Assembly: GCF_042680605.1 (NCBI RefSeq)
Contig: NZ_JBHUEE010000010.1
Span: 1-64,000, forward strand
Source: Allobogoriella deserti
GTDB lineage: Bacteria; Actinomycetota; Actinomycetes; Actinomycetales; Actinomycetaceae
Length of the DNA: 64,000 nucleotides
Direction of reading: 5' to 3'
The translations under genes and the position numbers were made by a program. Under the pieces are notes generated by a model. The model made no database searches and had not been told where the DNA came from. It worked only from the letters and a program-made list of their open reading frames with translations. Position 1 is the stretch's first letter, and each line of letters begins with the position of its first letter. Shown here one piece after another: positions 50,367 to 58,823 of the stretch.

Positions 50367-52476
50367 GGAGGACCGCACCCTCGCCGCCGCGGATCCTGGC
50401 GTCCCCGGGATCGCCACGGTCCTCGACGAGGCATGCCTCGCCGAGCGCCTCGCGGACGCCGGGTGGGACGTCGACGGGGCGCGCCTGACCTACCTGCGTT
50501 ACAAACCGGGCACCTCACTGGTCGGCGGCCTGATCCTGCGGCGGTCCGACGGCGCACGCATCCGCGCGTTCGCCGCCGCCTACGGGGAGGGAGCCCCGGA
50601 GAAGCTCGACAAGTCGTGGCGGGCCGCCGCCCGGCACAGCGGTGTCATCCTCACCGACAGGGACGCCGGGCTCGTGGTCGGCGACGTGGCCGTCGACCGG
50701 GACCTGCCCGGCGTCCGGTCGGTGCTGACCCGCTACCCGGCTGCTCAGGCGGTGGCGTACAAACCCGCGCGCCGGTGGGTGGGCATCGACACCGGCCGGG
50801 GCCGGGTGCTCAAGGTCCACCGACCCCGTGCGGCCGCCGCGCACGTGGCCGCGCACCGCCTGTTGGCGCCACACCTGCCGACGGCGGAACTCCTCGCCAC
50901 CGGCAAGGACGGCGTGGTGGCCACCCGGTTCGTCCCGGGCACCGCGCTGGAGACGGTGGACCGCGCGTCCGCGCAGCGGTATCGCCGCTCCGTCGGGGCC
51001 GTGCTCGCCGCGGCACATCGAGCGCCCGTCCCACCCGGCCTGGAGCCCATGGACCTGCACCGCACCCTCTCCGGCGCCGTCGGTGCCGTCGAGGCGGTCG
51101 CCCCTTCGCTAGGCCGGCCGGCCCGCGCCGTCGCCCAGCAGGTGCTCCTCGCGTCGGAAGACCGCTCCGCCCGGTCCCTCGTCCACGGTGATCTCTCCGC
51201 CGACCAGGTCGTGCTGGGGGCCGACGGCAGGCCCACCGTCATCGACCTGGACCGGGCGGGAGTCGACGACCCGCTGACCGACCTCGCCTCCTGGGCCGCC
51301 GCGGACGTGGTGGCCGACCTGCTGGCGCGTGGCGTCACGGGCGAGCCCACGCCCGGGTCGCTGCTGGACGGCTATCACGCCGCCGGCGGCCACACCGACC
51401 CCCGGGCGCTGACCGCGCTGACCGCGGGCGCGCTGCTGCAACGCGCCGTCGAGCCCTTCCGGCGGCACCTGCCCGGCTGGCCGGAGCATGTGGCGGCGCT
51501 CGTGGAGACGGCCGGGACGCTCGCCGCCTCCGCCGTGCGGGACGGTCACGGGCACTGCGGGTACCGGCCCGCCCGGCCGCGCGCCCCGCGCACGCCGGAG
51601 CCGCCCGACGACGACCGCCTTCCCGGCCTGACGCCCACGCTCGCGCTGCCCGGAGCGCGCCTGGTCAGCCACCGCACCGGCCGTCGTGCCGTGGTCGCCG
51701 TCGACGGCGCTGCCGGCACCGAGTACGTCAAGGTCGTCCGTCCCCGCAGGACGGCGGACGTCGCCGACAGACTGCGCCGACTCGCGCCACTGAGGACTGT
51801 GGCGGTCCCGCGCCTCCTCGACGTCGACCAGCGCGCCGGGACCCTGCGGCTGACGTCAGTCGGCCGCACCACCCTCCTCGAGGCTGGCCGGAGCCTCGGC
51901 CCGGACACGCTCGCCCGCACCTGGGCCGGCGTGGGGCGGGCGGTGAGTGAGCTGCACGCCCTGGACCCGACCGGCCTGCCCACCCACGACGCCGCCGCGG
52001 AGGTCGCGGCGATGACCCGAGCCGTGGACCGCGCGGTGGAGGCCGGCCGGATCGATCCGGACGTGGCCGGCGACGCCGTCGCACACGCCGCGGAGCGACT
52101 GCGCCACCTGCCGGTCGCGCCGTACCTCGGCATGCTGCATCGGGACCTGCACGACAAGCAGGTGCTGCTGGACGGCGAGGGAGAACTGGGCCTCATCGAC
52201 GTCGACACGCTCGCGATGGGGGAGCGCGCGCTCGACGTCGCCAACCTCCTCGTCCACCTCGACCTGCGGGTCCGCCAGGGACTGCTCGGCGCCCGCCGCG
52301 CTGCCGTGGCGCAGGAGGCGTTCCGCGCGGCCCTCCCGGACGAACCGTGCCTGTGGAAACGGGTCCCCGACTACGCCACGGCCACCCGGGTCCGGCTGGC
52401 CGGTGTGTACGCGATCCGCCCTCGGTGGCAAGACCTCGCGACGGAGCTGCTCGTCACCGCCACAGCCGACGGGTAG
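50359..52476 (+). CDS. Protein with two aminoglycoside-phosphotransferase-like kinase domains
   Basis: The protein has 705 residues from the GTG at 50359. Two APH-fold halves are visible. The first has catalytic HGD (276-278, VHGDLSADQVVL) and metal-binding DLD (296-298). The second has HRD (594-596, LHRDLHDKQVLL) and DVD (614-616). Both keep the residues needed for phosphotransfer, so both may be active. The first half also shows YLRYKPGTSLVGGLIL, a lobe seen in trehalose/maltose kinase-like proteins. It closes the operon, so its likely substrate is a sugar or lipid-linked sugar. Its end overlaps the convergent MetE-like gene by 23 bases. Confidence 0.82.
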   Translation: MREEDRTLAAADPGVPGIATVLDEACLAERLADAGWDVDGARLTYLRYKPGTSLVGGLILRRSDGARIRAFAAAYGEGAPEKLDKSWRAAARHSGVILTDRDAGLVVGDVAVDRDLPGVRSVLTRYPAAQAVAYKPARRWVGIDTGRGRVLKVHRPRAAAAHVAAHRLLAPHLPTAELLATGKDGVVATRFVPGTALETVDRASAQRYRRSVGAVLAAAHRAPVPPGLEPMDLHRTLSGAVGAVEAVAPSLGRPARAVAQQVLLASEDRSARSLVHGDLSADQVVLGADGRPTVIDLDRAGVDDPLTDLASWAAADVVADLLARGVTGEPTPGSLLDGYHAAGGHTDPRALTALTAGALLQRAVEPFRRHLPGWPEHVAALVETAGTLAASAVRDGHGHCGYRPARPRAPRTPEPPDDDRLPGLTPTLALPGARLVSHRTGRRAVVAVDGAAGTEYVKVVRPRRTADVADRLRRLAPLRTVAVPRLLDVDQRAGTLRLTSVGRTTLLEAGRSLGPDTLARTWAGVGRAVSELHALDPTGLPTHDAAAEVAAMTRAVDRAVEAGRIDPDVAGDAVAHAAERLRHLPVAPYLGMLHRDLHDKQVLLDGEGELGLIDVDTLAMGERALDVANLLVHLDLRVRQGLLGARRAAVAQEAFRAALPDEPCLWKRVPDYATATRVRLAGVYAIRPRWQDLATELLVTATADG

Positions 52477-53659
52477 CGATCTGCGCCCCCTGGGCGAGTG
52501 CCTCCAGCTTCGCGTACGCGATCTGCGGATGGATCCGTCCACCGAGGCCGCAGTCCGTCGAGGCGATGACGTTCTCCCGGCCGACACGCGAGGCGAAGCG
52601 CTCGATCCGGTCCGCGACCAGCTCCGGATGTTCGACGACGTTCGTGGCATGGGAGACCACCCCGGGGGCGATGATCTTGCCCTCCGGGAGCTCGACCTCG
52701 TCCCACACCCGCCACTCGTGCTCGTGCCGGACGTTGCCGGCCTCGAACGTGTACGCGCCGGCGTTGACACGCAGCATCGTCGAGACGATGTCCTTCATCT
52801 CGATGTCCGTGGTGTGCGGGCCGTGCCACGATCCCCAGCACAGGTGGAACCGGATGCGGTCCTCGGGCAGGCCCCGCAGGGCGTGGTTCAGCGCGTCGAC
52901 CCGGAGTCGGGTGAAGGCCACGTAGTCCTCGACGGACGGCGCGGGCTCGATCTGGTCGTAGTTCTCCGCGATGCACGGATCGTCGATCTGCAGGAGGAGA
53001 CCGGCGTCGATGACCGCCCGGTACTCCTCCCGCAGCACGTCCGCCCACGCGTACAGCAGCTCCTCGTCCGTGTCGTAGTAGCGGTTGGTGATGCGTGAGG
53101 CGCTGCCGGGGGAGACCGAGGTGATGAAGCCTTCCGGCGCGCCGGTCGCCTCCAGCGCGGCCGCGAGATTGGCGACGTCCTGCGCGATGGCGTCCTGGCC
53201 GGTGTAGCGGATCGGCCCGGTGACAGCGGGGAAGGCCTTCGGCTTGCCCAGCATGATCCCGGAGTCCGGGTCCGCGTAGGCCTCGGCGAAGCGCTGCCGG
53301 TCCCGCCGGTGGAGAAATCCGGTCAGACGGACGTCGCCGGGGGAGGAGAGCACCTTCTCGGTGGCCCACGCCTGGTTCTCGTCCAGCTCCAGCCCTGCGG
53401 TGCGCTGGAACGAGTAGCTCCACCACGCGCCGTAGTCGATGGGCGAGGACATCGACTTGCCGTACTCACCGTCGCCGACGACGGTCAGGCCCAGCTCGAG
53501 CTGCCGGGCGACGAGCGCGCGGACCTGATCGCGGAGCAGATCGGTGAACCCCGCCGGGGCCGCCCCCTCCTCCCGTGCCCGGTTTGCCTCGATGAGCTCC
53601 CGGGTTCGGGGGAGGGAGCCGGCGTGCGTGGTCTGGATACGGTCCGTGGAGCGCAGCAT
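52454..53659 (-). CDS. Cobalamin-independent methionine synthase-like protein (MetE C-terminal domain family)
   Basis: This 401-residue protein has the single catalytic barrel of MetE without the N-terminal domain. It has TTHAGSLPRTRELIEANR at the start, zinc ligands His272 and Cys274 (FHLCWGSWHG) and Cys370 (STDCGLGGR), and LLLQIDDPCIAENYD on the folate/substrate side. Short MetE-like proteins transfer methyl groups to thiols such as homocysteine from varied donors, or act in coenzyme M chemistry. The methionine-uptake pair next to it is suggestive of methionine metabolism. Confidence 0.85.
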   Translation of the reverse strand: MLRSTDRIQTTHAGSLPRTRELIEANRAREEGAAPAGFTDLLRDQVRALVARQLELGLTVVGDGEYGKSMSSPIDYGAWWSYSFQRTAGLELDENQAWATEKVLSSPGDVRLTGFLHRRDRQRFAEAYADPDSGIMLGKPKAFPAVTGPIRYTGQDAIAQDVANLAAALEATGAPEGFITSVSPGSASRITNRYYDTDEELLYAWADVLREEYRAVIDAGLLLQIDDPCIAENYDQIEPAPSVEDYVAFTRLRVDALNHALRGLPEDRIRFHLCWGSWHGPHTTDIEMKDIVSTMLRVNAGAYTFEAGNVRHEHEWRVWDEVELPEGKIIAPGVVSHATNVVEHPELVADRIERFASRVGRENVIASTDCGLGGRIHPQIAYAKLEALAQGAQIATRRLWR

Positions 53660-53782
53660 GGACTCATCGTGGCAGCCGGTCGGTCGCGGATCTCGGGTCG
53701 TGGTGCGCCGTCCCAGAACGTGACCACCTCGTCCGGCGCGTTCGGCGGCCGGAATCGCTCGGCGACGCTACGATGCCGCCCA

Positions 53783-55324
53783 ATGACGACTCAGAAGAAC
53801 GCCCCCGAGGTCGGGCGGGAACAGTGGACAGGGCAGCTCGGGTTCCTGCTGGCCGCGATCGGCTCTGCCGTCGGCCTGGGCAACATCTGGCGTTTCCCGG
53901 GTGTGGCCTACGAGAACGGCGGCGGTGCGTTCCTCGTGCCGTACCTCGTCGCGCTGCTCACCGCGGGTATCCCGATCCTGCTGCTCGACTACTCGCTCGG
54001 GCACCGGTTCCGCGGTAGTGCGCCGCTGGTGTTCCGCCGCCTGGGGCGCCGACTCGAGGGCCTCGGCTGGTTCCAGGTGGCGATCGCGTTCGTCATCGCG
54101 ACGTACTACACCGTCATCATCGTCTGGGCGATCCGGTACATGTTGTTCTCGGTCAACCTCGCCTGGGGGGACGACCCGACGACGTTCTTCGTCGCCGACT
54201 TCCTCCAGGACGCAGGAACCGGCTATTCCGGTGACTTCGTCGGTGGCATCTTCTGGCCGATGCTGGGGCTCTGGCTCGTGACGTTGCTGGTGCTCGGCTT
54301 CGGAGTCGCCAAGGGCATCGAGCGGTTGACGAAGATCTTCATCCCGCTGCTCGTGGTGCTGTTCGTGGTTCTCGTGGTCCGCGCCCTGTTCCTCGAGGGC
54401 GCCGCCGAGGGCCTGAACGCGTTCTTCACCCCGGACTGGTCGGCACTGGCGCAACCCGGGGTGTGGGTCGCGGCCTACAGCCAGATCTTCTTCTCGCTGT
54501 CCATCGCGTTCGGCATCATGATCACGTACTCGAGCTACCTCAAGCGGCGGGCGAACCTGGTGCCGGTCAGCTACGTCGCCGCGTTCGCGAACTCCTCCTT
54601 CGAGTTGCTCGCCGGCATCGGGGTCTTCGCCACACTCGGGTTCATGGCCGCCCAGCAGGGCGTGGCCGTCGGCGATCTCGAGGGCCTGACCGGCGTGGCG
54701 CTGTCCTTCATGACCTTCCCGCAGATCATCTCGATGATGCCCGGCGGGCCCGTGTTCGGGGTGCTCTTCTTCGCCTCGTTGACGCTGGCCGGCTTCACGT
54801 CGCTGATCTCGATCCTCCAGGTGGTCTCGGCCGCATTCCAGGAGAAGTTCGGCCTCAGCCGGGTGCAGGCGACCGCCGTCATCGGTGGGCTGTGCGCCGT
54901 CATCTCGCTCGCGCTGTTCTCGACCACCACCTCGCTGGCGACGCTCGACACGGTCGACAAGTACACCAACGAGGTCGGGGTCGTCGCCTCGGCGATCCTC
55001 ACCTGCGTGCTCGTCGGCCTCGTCACGCGCAAGGTCCCGACCCTGCGCGCCCACCTCAACTACGTCTCCACGGCCCGCCTCGGCAGCTGGTGGTCCGCGA
55101 TGATCACCGTCGTGGTGCCGCTCGCGCTGGCCTACATCCTCGTCACCACAGCCATGGAGCTGTTCCGGCAACCGTATGAGGACTACCCGTGGTCCTTCGT
55201 CAACGGCTTCGGCTGGGGGGCGATCGCCTTCATGGTCGCCGTCGCCGTCGCCTTCTCGTTACTGCCGTGGCGCCGACCGGTCGACGAGTTCACCCCCGAG
55301 ACCCTCCAGGAGGTCACCCGATGA
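53783..55324 (+). CDS. metP: Neurotransmitter:sodium symporter family transporter (MetP-like)
   Basis: The 513-residue protein has twelve predicted spans. TM1 holds the Na+/substrate site (FLLAAIGSAVGLGNIWRFP), followed by ENGGGAFLVPYL and the unwound TM6 region FFSLSIAFGIMITYSSYL. The direct overlap with a MetS-like small subunit gene identifies it as the MetP type, a Na+-dependent methionine/alanine importer characterised in Corynebacterium glutamicum. Substrate preference here is inferred by that analogy. Confidence 0.9.
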   Translation: MTTQKNAPEVGREQWTGQLGFLLAAIGSAVGLGNIWRFPGVAYENGGGAFLVPYLVALLTAGIPILLLDYSLGHRFRGSAPLVFRRLGRRLEGLGWFQVAIAFVIATYYTVIIVWAIRYMLFSVNLAWGDDPTTFFVADFLQDAGTGYSGDFVGGIFWPMLGLWLVTLLVLGFGVAKGIERLTKIFIPLLVVLFVVLVVRALFLEGAAEGLNAFFTPDWSALAQPGVWVAAYSQIFFSLSIAFGIMITYSSYLKRRANLVPVSYVAAFANSSFELLAGIGVFATLGFMAAQQGVAVGDLEGLTGVALSFMTFPQIISMMPGGPVFGVLFFASLTLAGFTSLISILQVVSAAFQEKFGLSRVQATAVIGGLCAVISLALFSTTTSLATLDTVDKYTNEVGVVASAILTCVLVGLVTRKVPTLRAHLNYVSTARLGSWWSAMITVVVPLALAYILVTTAMELFRQPYEDYPWSFVNGFGWGAIAFMVAVAVAFSLLPWRRPVDEFTPETLQEVTR

Positions 55325-55473
55325 CCGCGACCGCGATCGTCATGATGATCGTCGCCATGCTCGTCGTCTGGGGCGGGCTCGCCGTCTCGATCCGCTACCT
55401 CGTGCGCAACCCGCTCAGCGGGGACCTGGACACCTCGCCCGGGGATCAGCCGAGCACGTCCGAGAGGCGGTAA
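55321..55473 (+). CDS. metS: Small subunit of NSS transporter (MetS-like)
   Basis: This protein of only 50 residues has one membrane span (TAIVMMIVAMLVVWGGLAVS) followed by a short hydrophilic tail (IRYLVRNPLSGD). The ATG overlaps the metP stop. MetS is required for MetP activity in C. glutamicum. Its last 28 bases overlap the end of the DNA ligase gene on the opposite strand. Confidence 0.88.
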   Translation: MTATAIVMMIVAMLVVWGGLAVSIRYLVRNPLSGDLDTSPGDQPSTSERR

Positions 55474-56504
55474 GTGGCCGGCTCCTGCAGCTGGTCGTAG
55501 CCGCACGAGGACGGGTCTCGGTCCGGGCGCCAGCGCCGGAACTGCGCGGTGTGGCGGAAGCGGTCGCCCTCCATGTGGTCGTAGGCCACCTCCAGCACGA
55601 GTTCCGGACGCAGCGGCTCGAACGAGAGGTCCTTGGTCGCGTTCCACCGGCTGACCGCGCCCGGCATCCGCCGGCCCGCGTGCGCCTCCTGGTCCGCCCA
55701 CGCGCCCCACGGGTGCTCGGCGAGGTCAACCTCGCGGTACGGCTCAAGCTCCTCGAGCAGCTCCTTGCGCCGGGCCATCGAGAACGACGCCGCCACCCCG
55801 ACGTGGTGCAGCGTGCCGGCGTCGTCGTAGAGGCCCAGCAGGAGCGAACCGAGCACGGGGCCCGACTTGTGCCACCGGAACCCGGCGACGACGCAGTCGG
55901 CCGTCCGTTCGTGCTTGACCTTGTACATCGCGCGCTTGTTCGGCTGGTACGGGCCGTCGAGCGGTTTCGCGATGACGCCGTCCAGTCCGGCCCCCTCGAA
56001 GGTGTCGAACCACTCGCGGGCCTCGCCCAGGTCGGCCGTGGCGCGGGTGAGATGCACGGGGGCGTCCGCCGGCGCGAGCGCCTCGACGAGCCGGTCGCGC
56101 CGCCGGCCGAACGGCTGTGCGGTGAGGTCCTCGCCGCCCAGCGCGAGCAGGTCGAACGCGACGAACGAGACCGGGGTCCGCTCGGCCAGCATCTCCACCC
56201 GGGACTGCGCCGGGTGGATACGCTGCTGGAGCGCCTCGAAATCGAGCCGCTCGCCGGTGATCACGACGATCTCACCGTCGAGGACGCACCGAGCCGGCAG
56301 ATGCTCCCGCACGGCGTCCACGAGCTCCGGGAAATAGCGCGTCATCGGTCGCTCGTTCCGGCTGCCGAGGACGACGTCGTCGCCGTCCCGGAAGATGATC
56401 GTGCGGAACCCGTCCCACTTCGGTTCGACGTGTCCGACGTCGGGGATCTTCTTGACCGACTTGGCCAGCATGGGCGAGACCGGCGGCATCACGGGAAGGT
56501 CCAT
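55446..56504 (-). CDS. ATP-dependent DNA ligase (LigD ligase-domain type)
   Basis: The 352-residue ligase has nucleotidyltransferase motif I with the adenylated Lys29 (EPKWDGFR), motif III FVAFDLLAL, motif IV GLDGVIAKPLDG, motif V YKVKHERTADCVV, and an OB-fold C-terminus with RPELVLEVAYDHME. It corresponds to the ligase part of LigD or to LigC of mycobacteria, used in non-homologous end joining or base-excision repair. It lies 86 bp downstream of, and in the same direction as, the polymerase gene, so the two are likely co-expressed. Confidence 0.92.
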   Translation of the reverse strand: MDLPVMPPVSPMLAKSVKKIPDVGHVEPKWDGFRTIIFRDGDDVVLGSRNERPMTRYFPELVDAVREHLPARCVLDGEIVVITGERLDFEALQQRIHPAQSRVEMLAERTPVSFVAFDLLALGGEDLTAQPFGRRRDRLVEALAPADAPVHLTRATADLGEAREWFDTFEGAGLDGVIAKPLDGPYQPNKRAMYKVKHERTADCVVAGFRWHKSGPVLGSLLLGLYDDAGTLHHVGVAASFSMARRKELLEELEPYREVDLAEHPWGAWADQEAHAGRRMPGAVSRWNATKDLSFEPLRPELVLEVAYDHMEGDRFRHTAQFRRWRPDRDPSSCGYDQLQEPATYRLSDVLG

Positions 56505-56590
56505 GCCGTGAACCTACCGGCCCGGGGCCCGGCCCGGTCCGGAGGTGGTGTCCACTTCTGCCGATCGCCGGGACGTGCCCGGGCGAAAGC

Positions 56591-57646
56591 TCAGTACTCG
56601 TCGTCCTCGCGTCGTTTCCTCGACGGCTGCACCCGGGGCGGCTCGCCCGGCATCTTCGGGTACTCCGGCGGGAAGGGCAGTTCCCCGAGCCCGTCCGCGA
56701 CGTCGCGGTTCCACAGGTCCAGCGCGGCGTCGATACGTCCCAGGGCGGCCGGATCGTCCATCGCGGCCCAGGCGTCACCCTCGGTGGCCAGCAGGTCCGG
56801 CACGGTGTGCACCGTGAAGTCGGCTGGCCCTGCCTCCTCCAGGCGCTCCCAGGTCACGGGCATGGAGACGGGCGCCCCGGGGAGCGAACGTGGACTGTAC
56901 GCGGAGGCGATGGTGCGGTCCCGGTTCGCCTGGTTGAAATCGACAAACACCTTCTCGCCTCGCTCTTCCTTCCACCACGCCGTCGTCACCAGGTCGGGCA
57001 GACGGCGCTCCAGCTCGCGCGCGATACCGATCACCCCATGGCGCACGTCGAGGAACTCGTGCGTGGGCCGGATCCGGGCGTAGACGTGGACGCCCCTGTT
57101 GCCGGACGTCTTCACGAACGGCGTCAGGCCGAGCTCGGCCATGAGATCCCGCAGTGCCCGCGCCGCCGTGACGACGTCGGCGAAGTCCCGGCCCGGTTGC
57201 GGGTCGAGATCGATCCGGAGCTCGTCGGGATTGTCGGTGTCGGCCGTGCGTACCGGCCACGGGTGGAAGGTGATGGTCGACATCTGGACCGCCCACACCG
57301 CGGTGGCGATCTCGTCGATGACCAGCTGCGGGTGTCTGCGGCCGGACGGGTAGGTGCACTCGACGGTGCGTGCCCACGCCGGGACGCCTTTGGGTGGGTT
57401 CTTGGAGAAGAACTCCTCACCGTCGATGCCACCGCGGAACCGTTGCAGCGTCACCGGCCGGTCGCCGACGGCGCGCAGGAAGGCCTCAGCCACGCCGGCC
57501 ACGTAGGCGGCGAGGTCCCACTTCGTGACCGGGCCGCGGCCGGCGTCGGGCCACATCACCCGGTCGGGGCTGGAGATCCGGACCTCTCGGGCCTCGTCCG
57601 CACTACCGTGGCCCGGGATCTGCATGACCTTCGCGTCGGTCGCCAT
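56591..57646 (-). CDS. LigD-type DNA polymerase/primase (non-homologous end-joining family)
   Basis: The protein has 351 residues from the ATG at 57646; the longer open frame upstream is not coding. The archaeo-eukaryotic primase-like fold of LigD polymerase is clear: ISSPDRVMWPDAG, RFRGGIDGEEFFSKNPPKG, the catalytic acidic pair in ELRIDLDPQPG, FVKTSGNRGVHVYARI, and FVDFNQANRDRTIASAYSPR. The 3'-phosphoesterase domain of full LigD is absent. No Ku gene is in the window. The C-terminus is charged and disordered. Confidence 0.92.
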   Translation of the reverse strand: MATDAKVMQIPGHGSADEAREVRISSPDRVMWPDAGRGPVTKWDLAAYVAGVAEAFLRAVGDRPVTLQRFRGGIDGEEFFSKNPPKGVPAWARTVECTYPSGRRHPQLVIDEIATAVWAVQMSTITFHPWPVRTADTDNPDELRIDLDPQPGRDFADVVTAARALRDLMAELGLTPFVKTSGNRGVHVYARIRPTHEFLDVRHGVIGIARELERRLPDLVTTAWWKEERGEKVFVDFNQANRDRTIASAYSPRSLPGAPVSMPVTWERLEEAGPADFTVHTVPDLLATEGDAWAAMDDPAALGRIDAALDLWNRDVADGLGELPFPPEYPKMPGEPPRVQPSRKRREDDEY

Positions 57647-57791
57647 GCTGGTGAGCCTAGAGCGACGGGGACCGTGGCGTGGCGTCACGGCGGCAGGACG
57701 GGAAGTTCCCGGGCCGCACCAGATGTGAGTGATCTCAAACGGGCACGGGTCGACGTGCCCGATCGCGGCGTCCTTCCGTACTCTTGGCACG

Positions 57792-58823
57792 GTGAAGCAG
57801 CCCGGCAACTCGACCTTCCGCTACCGCGACAGCGCCATCGTGGGCCTGGCCCACATCGAGGCGCCGCGTGTCGTGACCTCGGCGGAGTTCGAAGAACGCC
57901 TTGCCGGCGCGCGCAAGCGGCTCCGGCTGCCCGGCAACCTGCTCGAGCGGGTCAGCGGGGTGCGTGAGCGGCGGTGGTGGGCGCCGGACACCGACTTCGA
58001 GGACATGGCCGCCGAGGCCGGGTCCAAAGCGCTGGCCGAGGCCGGTGTGGACCCCGGCGACGTGGGCCTGCTCATCAACACCTCCGTCTCGCGCAACCAT
58101 CTCGAGCCGTCCGTGGCCGTGCGCATTCACGACCGGATGGGGCTGTCGAGCCGTGCCCTCAACTTCGACATCACCAACGCCTGCCTTGGATTCGTCAACG
58201 GGATCCAGATGGCCTCGTCGATGATCGACGCCGGCCAGATCGATCACGCCGTGATCGTCAACGCGGAGGATGTCCGGCGCACCCAGGAGGACACGCTCGC
58301 TCGGCTCGCGGAGGACGGCGTGACCCGCCAGGACTTCGCCGACCAGTTCGCCTCGCTCACCCTCGGTGACGGCGCAGCGGCCGCCGTCGTCGGACGCGCG
58401 TCGGACCGCTCGGACGGACACCGCATCCTCGGTGGCGTGTCCCGGGCCGGGACCGAGCACCACAACCTGTGCGTCGGCTCGTTCGGCAAGATGACCACGG
58501 ACACGAAGAACCTGCTCGCCAAGGGACTGAAGCTGGTCGTCGACGCCTGGCGCGAGGCCGAGGCCGACGGGTGGGACTGGTCCGCGATGGACCGGTACGT
58601 CACGCACCAGATCTCCACGCCCTACACCCAGGCGATCATCGACGCGGTCGACCTTGACCCGGACGCCGTGCCGATCACCTTCGACCGGTGGGGCAACGTG
58701 GGACCCGCCGCCATCGCCATGACGCTGTCCGAGCAGGCCGACAGTCTTGAGCCGGGCAACCGCGTGATGTGCCTTGGCGTGGGGTCCGGGCTGAACACGG
58801 CCATGCTGGAGCTGGCCTGGTGA
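57792..58823 (+). CDS. oleA: OleA-type thiolase-fold acyl-CoA condensing enzyme
   Basis: The 343-residue enzyme starts at GTG, with TACTCT seven bases upstream, which suggests a leaderless mRNA. The catalytic triad is Cys131 (TNACLGFVNG), His272 (THQIST) and Asn302 (RWGNVGP), with the OleA-specific Glu105 (HLEPSVA). Spacing Glu-to-Cys of 26 and His-to-Asn of 30 residues equals that in Xanthomonas OleA. It condenses two fatty acyl-CoAs head to head to a beta-keto acid, the first step of long-chain olefin synthesis. The following oleBC gene overlaps by four bases. Confidence 0.93.
   Translation: MKQPGNSTFRYRDSAIVGLAHIEAPRVVTSAEFEERLAGARKRLRLPGNLLERVSGVRERRWWAPDTDFEDMAAEAGSKALAEAGVDPGDVGLLINTSVSRNHLEPSVAVRIHDRMGLSSRALNFDITNACLGFVNGIQMASSMIDAGQIDHAVIVNAEDVRRTQEDTLARLAEDGVTRQDFADQFASLTLGDGAAAAVVGRASDRSDGHRILGGVSRAGTEHHNLCVGSFGKMTTDTKNLLAKGLKLVVDAWREAEADGWDWSAMDRYVTHQISTPYTQAIIDAVDLDPDAVPITFDRWGNVGPAAIAMTLSEQADSLEPGNRVMCLGVGSGLNTAMLELAW

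Noticed and set aside
53768..55171. Long antisense open frame opposite the metP transporter (467 codons)
   Set aside because: The protein would be almost entirely charged, low-complexity residues, a GC-skew shadow of a hydrophobic membrane protein. The plus strand has clear NSS motifs.
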